From NCBI GenBank assembly GCA_948474755.1, contig CAOLHI010001837.1:248001-312000 (forward strand): a stretch of DNA of 64,000 nt. Direction: 5' to 3'. Positions 60,237-64,000 of this stretch are shown piece after piece. Both the position numbers and the translations under genes were made by a program. This DNA comes from Ctenosaura bakeri (Eukaryota; Chordata; Lepidosauria; Squamata; Iguanidae). The notes beneath the pieces were generated by a model. It had not been told where the DNA came from. It was given only the letters and a program-made list of their open reading frames with translations, and did no database searches. Position 1 is the stretch's first letter. Each line of letters begins with the position of its first letter.

Positions 60237-61584
60237 TGGGCTACATGTGGATGTATGGAACTTAGTTGACTTTAAGTAATAATTACATTGATAGTCTCAA
60301 TTTACATTGGCAGGCTCCACTATATCTTGTTGTAACAAACTCTGTATCTTACTCTATGTGAGGACATACTTTCTTTTCTCCTACCATTCCCATTCATCAC
60401 ATGTCCAGAAGTTCAAAATTGGGAATGCTTTCCTGCTCAGTGTATATGTCACATTAGGATTCCCCTCCATGTACATTCATTTGCTTACATAGAACCATAT
60501 TTATCGTCTTATTGCTGTCCTTTCTGCTGGAGAGATCTGAAGCCTTTATTCCTAAGTTTCTTTTAACCACTCTAAATAATTTTGTATTGTCTGCTAATAC
60601 CCTTGGCTTTCAAACTTTATTTATCAAGTCAAAAAACACTGGTAGCAATACAGATCCTTGGAGGAGCCCAGTGCTTATATTCCTCCGTCACAAGAATTCA
60701 TCCCTACTTTTTCCTTTGTGTTCTTTAACTAGCTACCAAGCCATAAAAAGACCTCTCCTATTGTTGCATAACTGCTAAGTTTGTTCACAACTAGCTGGTG
60801 AAGGGCTTTGTCAAAGACTTTTAAAATTCCAAGTAAACATCATTTGCTGGATTAGCCCTATTCATATGGCTGCTGACCCTCTCAAGGAACTCTAAAAGAT
60901 GAGAATGAGCTTACATTTGTAGAAGCCATGCTGATTCTTCTTCAGCCAGGCCTGCCAATTTATACATCTGATAATTTTATCCTTAACAAAGCTTTCCACA
61001 TATTTACCTGGAAACAGGTCATAAGCTATCAGCTTGTAATTTCTTGGATGACCCCAGAAATGTTTTTAGAAAATAAGCAATACATTCACAACTTTCCATT
61101 CCTCTGATACAGAAGTGGAGCTTAGGGATGTGTTAAGTTATTTTGCTTTGGATATTGCACTTTCATACTTTGAGTTCTTCAAGAAATCTCAAATGGACAC
61201 AACCTGAACCTGGTCTAGAGAATCTCTTGTCACCATTATTATTTTAATTCCTCAAATTTGCTTCCTGCCCTATATTTTCTGTAATAGAGACAATGAGGTT
61301 AATGTAGCTTCTATGCAGTCTCTTGTTCTCATTTACTACTTCCTTAACTCCCTTGTCATCCAACCACCTCCCTTGTCAATTTCCTGCTTCTGATCTATTT
61401 AAACCAAATGTAATTGTCAGTCTTAAAGTTATTAATATCCCACTTACAATCCTTTTGTCTCCATCCCTTGCCCAGATGCACTTATTTTCTGAAACAAGCT
61501 ATTGCTTTTCATTCTCCTTTTATGAAGGATGCTTTATTTTTTTAATAGCTTCCCTGACACTGTTAACCACACTAGTGATCACTT

Positions 61585-61920
61585 AGTGTGAGGAAGTTTT
61601 GGGGGTGTTGCTATCTGAAATGCCAGTGCAGCCTAGAAGTAGGTTGCCAGGCAACCAGAATAGCTCCTTGGAGAAAGAAACCTGACCCAACAGTGTATGG
61701 GAGGGAATGGTGTGGCAGTTCCCAATCTGATAAGGCATCCTGCCTTCCCCCTTATAACACCACCTTCCCCCTTATAACACCACCTTTGTGTACAAGGGTG
61801 AGGTTTTTCAGTGTTTATCTATAGCTCCTTTATAATTTTATGGTAGTGTGTTTTCTGTGTTACTTTACATACTGTATACAACTCAGCAGAGTCAATAGTT
61901 ACAAAAATAAATGGTAACAT
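61585..61920 (+). repeat. LTR-like dispersed repeat, copy 2
   Basis: From 61592 it shares GGTTGCCAGGCAACCA, TATCTGAAATGCCAGTGCA and CCCAACAGTGT with the reverse complement of 62690-62800 at roughly 80 percent by eye. It contains a TATA-like CTTATAAC (61752) in a 22-bp tandem duplication (61741-61784). The orientation is opposite to the copy at 62530. Confidence 0.5.
61741..61784. repeat. 22-bp tandem duplication
   Basis: TTCCCCCTTATAACACCACC with two more bases occurs twice in immediate succession. It is a recent-looking local duplication inside the LTR-like repeat. Confidence 0.9.
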
Positions 61921-62041
61921 TTATTCAGATAACAATAGGAATAAAACATTAAAGTTCATATGCAGGTCAAAGTTAATACATTTCTTCAGTGCACTTTTTA
62001 GACAGTTCACTTGTATCCTTAGACTCTCATATAAAGTCTAT

Positions 62042-62446
62042 GCCCTATGAGGATAAGACTTAGAGAGCTGGGTATGTTTAGTCTGTAGAAGAGAAGGTTA
62101 AGAGGGGACATGATAGCCATGTTTAAATATTTGAAGGGATGCCACGTAGAGGAGGGAGAAGGCTTGTTTTCTGCTGCTCCAGAGACCAGGACAAGGAGCA
62201 ATGGATTCAAGCTGCAGGAAAGGAGATTCCACCTGAACCTCAGGGAGAACTTCCTGACAGTCAGGGCTGTCTGGCAGTGGAATCTGCTGCCTCCGAGTGT
62301 AGTGGAGTCTCCTTCCTTGGAGGTTTTTAAGCAGAGGCTGGATGGCCATCTGTCGGGAGTGCTTTGAGGGTGTTCCTGCATGGCAGGGGGTTGGACTGGA
62401 TCGCCCCTGGGGTCTCTTCCAACTCTACATTTCTATGATTCTATGA
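62042..62446 (+). mobile_element. CR1 LINE 3' end
   Basis: About 400 bp: GCCCTATGAGGATAAGACTT, GAGGGGACATGATAGCCATG, GAACTTCCTGACAGTCAGGG, GGAGGTTTTTAAGCAGAGGC, GGATGGCCATCTGTCGGGAG, and the terminal ATTTCTATGATTCTATGA. It is well conserved and 5'-truncated. It lies between the two inverted LTR-like repeats. Confidence 0.95.
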
Positions 62447-62529
62447 AAGCACAAGTATATAATAGACCTTTGGCTAAACTCCCACCAAAGGATCAACCCT
62501 CAATTTAGGTTACATACTTTGATGAGATT

Positions 62530-62840
62530 CTACTAAGGTTCAATTACTCCTCTGCCTCTCACTAGGCTTTCACTGAGAATTAAACCTCCCAACACTGCCA
62601 CACGCCCTGGCTGACTGAAGGACTCTACTCCCTGGCTCCCTGCTAGATTCTCACTGAAGGAGATAACTTCTTCCCTCAGCCACCAGCCCCTCCGACACAC
62701 TATTGGGCCAAGTTTCTCTCCTGAGGAACTATTTTGGTTGCCTGGCAACCTGTTTCCAGAGTGCACTGGCACTTCAGATAGCCACACACCCAGAACTTCA
62801 TCGCACCTGGACTTATTGGTCTGTCTCCTGAATTGAGGTT
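62530..62840 (-). repeat. LTR-like dispersed repeat, copy 3
   Basis: On the minus strand: GTGTGTGGCTATCTGAAGTG, GGTTGCCAGGCAACCA, GGAGGGGCTGGTGGC, TCCTTCAGTGAG, TCCTTCAGTCAGCC, GTGAGAGGCAGAGG. The first part matches 61592-61700 in opposite orientation; the second matches 487-830. This links all three copies to one family. Confidence 0.5.
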
Positions 62841-63321
62841 TCATTCTAGCTATGTTTCTACTGTCATAGTTCTAAGCCACCCCAAAAATATGAGAGAGAG
62901 AAAGGCCCTATTGACCAGTTTGCTTTCCTTTTAACTTTCTTACTACAAATCTCATTTTGGAGAAATTTCACCTTGTGGAATCTGACTGTTTTGGGCTTCC
63001 TTGCCAATTTCCCATGTACAAACAAGTGTAAATATTTTGCTGCCTATTCCCAATCAGTTCAAAAACATAACTTACAGTAGGTCCTTAGCATGTCTCTTCT
63101 CAGGGCAATTCCACAACCAATCAGTGCAATGATAAAATTGTTTAGGGCATCTAGAAACCTGACCTCTTTGTCTAGCTTAGAACATGCACTTGTCCAGTTT
63201 ATATGATAAAAAACTGGAGTTAGCCTGATTTAATTCTTCAGTCCAAGATTAAAATAAGCTTTGGTTAGGGGGAGCATGTTCCCAGTACTAAATTACATTT
63301 AGGACCTCGTAACGTCACCTG

Positions 63322-63510
63322 TGAGTTAGTGTTTGGTGTAGTGATCTGAGTATTGGACTACAATCCAGAGACTAGGGTTCGAATCCCCACTCAGTTGTGA
63401 AAACCCATTGGATGACCTTGGGCAAGTCACAGTCTTTCATCCTCAGAAAAAGGCAAATGCAAACCCACCTGAACAGATCTTGCCAAGAAAACCCTGTGGA
63501 AGGTTCTCCT
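63322..63510 (+). mobile_element. tRNA-derived SINE with intact box B
   Basis: Head GAGTTAGTGTTTGGTGTAGT, GTATTGGACTACAATCCAGA, a perfect box B GGTTCGAATCC (63377-63387), then GATGACCTTGGGCAAGTCAC, and ACCTGAACAGATCTTGCCAA, AAACCCTGTG. The tail after this is missing or replaced. It is the best-preserved promoter among the SINE copies in the window. Confidence 0.88.
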
Positions 63511-63578
63511 TGAACATACATAATAGCAGAAACTATGCCACATGCAGTTACTGTGTGGAAGGAACTGCAACTTCTGTA

Positions 63579-63596
63579 TACACACACACACACACA
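63579..63596. repeat. (CA)n microsatellite
   Basis: About nine CA units next to the SINE end. Confidence 0.9.
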
Positions 63597-63821
63597 AGAG
63601 AAGCGCTACAACAACGCTACCCTGCATTAACAGTGAAGCAGCAATGTGACCAAATTCTGAGCAAAGACAATGAACTTCCAGGTGCGTTTGCAAACACATA
63701 AAGACTCCTCTCTCTCTTTTCCTCTTCCCTCAAGATGGTGACTGCAGGCTCTGCTCAGCTGCTCCTCTTATTGAAATTTTCTTGTAGTGCATGTATACAT
63801 GTTTGAATGTACCTCCCTTCT

Positions 63822-64000
63822 AGGTCAAGGAAAGTAATTATAGTACTCTATTCTGCTATGATCAGATCTCACCTGGAATACTGTGTCCAGGTCTGGGCAC
63901 CACAATTCAAGGACCAAAGCTGGAACGTGGCCAGACAGGGCAACCAAAGTGGTAAAAGGCCTGGAACCATGCCCTATGAGAAGTGGATTAGAGAGCTACA
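63822..64000 (+). mobile_element. CR1 LINE ORF2 C-terminal part
   Basis: Encodes SRSHLEYCVQVWAPQ-like residues (TCAGATCTCACCTGGAATAC, TGTGTCCAGGTCTGGGCACC), the conserved C-terminal wording of CR1 ORF2, then GCCCTATGAGAAGTGGATTA, GAGAGCTACA at the window edge. It continues beyond 64000. Its last 25 bp overlap in type with the first bases of the copy at 62042. Confidence 0.85.

Larger units (their letters stand above)
44731..64000 (-). other. MLLT10: MLLT10 intron, at least 19 kb
   Basis: This is the 3' part of a large intron. It contains two short palindromic repeats (47412, 49092), L2-like tails (50702, 54630), an L1-like copy (51660), an L2-like ORF end (53630), a SINE tail (55572), a near-complete RTE LINE (56640), LTR-like repeats (61585, 62530), CR1 copies (62042, 63822) and a SINE (63322). 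The stretches 44740-47400, 47510-50700 and 60240-61580 hold no element that I can name; the 142-codon frame at 45170-45598 shows no known domain. Confidence 0.7.

Noticed and set aside
63377..63387. tRNA gene suggested by a perfect box B
   Set aside because: The flanking bases do not fold into a tRNA cloverleaf and the downstream part is the SINE body, so it is a SINE head.
1..64000. CRISPR arrays, operons or prokaryotic elements
   Set aside because: There are spliced genes, vertebrate retrotransposons and no regularly spaced repeats; prokaryotic features do not apply.

Overview
This is a 64 kb window of vertebrate nuclear DNA, almost certainly from a squamate reptile and probably a lizard. 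It is AT-rich, its genes are cut into small exons, and most of the rest is old transposon debris: CR1, L2-like, L1-like and RTE/BovB-like LINEs, a DIRS-like element, tRNA-derived SINEs, a Gypsy-type solo LTR, and hAT and Tigger-like DNA elements. A SPIN-type hAT element, a family known to have entered squamates by horizontal transfer, supports the lizard assignment. Exact species cannot be told from the sequence.

Two genes point at each other. The + strand carries the last two coding exons of DNAJC1 (2297-2793 and 4527-4595), with a polyadenylation signal at 4681. The - strand carries the 3' half of MLLT10 (AF10): nine confident coding exons between 44730 and 14533, a proposed tenth and terminal exon at 12492-12548, and a 3' UTR reaching about 11190. 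The 5' part of MLLT10 (PHD fingers and start) lies beyond 64000. The convergent DNAJC1/MLLT10 pair matches the order on human 10p12. The codon phases of all joined exons agree, and the exon at 23004-23158 plus the exon at 20426-20608 encode the octapeptide motif and leucine zipper through which AF10 binds the histone H3K79 methyltransferase DOT1L. The two genes are neighbours, not known partners: DNAJC1 is an ER-membrane DnaJ co-chaperone with SANT domains, MLLT10 a chromatin factor.

Layout: 1-2296 is a DNAJC1 intron with an L1-like fragment and an LTR-like repeat; 2297-4700 is the DNAJC1 end, with a SINE and a solo LTR in its last intron; 4700-11190 is intergenic and holds a clean hAT MITE, a CR1 tail, a Tigger-like end with a 21-bp foldback, and a decayed DIRS-like reverse transcriptase; 11190-44730 is MLLT10 exons and introns; 44731-64000 is one long MLLT10 intron with L2-like, L1-like, RTE and CR1 copies.

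I found no new multi-gene system. The points most worth a second look are a GC-AG intron in MLLT10, the SPIN element carrying about 490 bp of GC-rich foreign-looking DNA, the divergent proposed C-terminus of MLLT10, an RTE LINE with a nested Tigger-like MITE whose 3' tail resembles that of local SINEs, and several foldback sequences of unknown origin.
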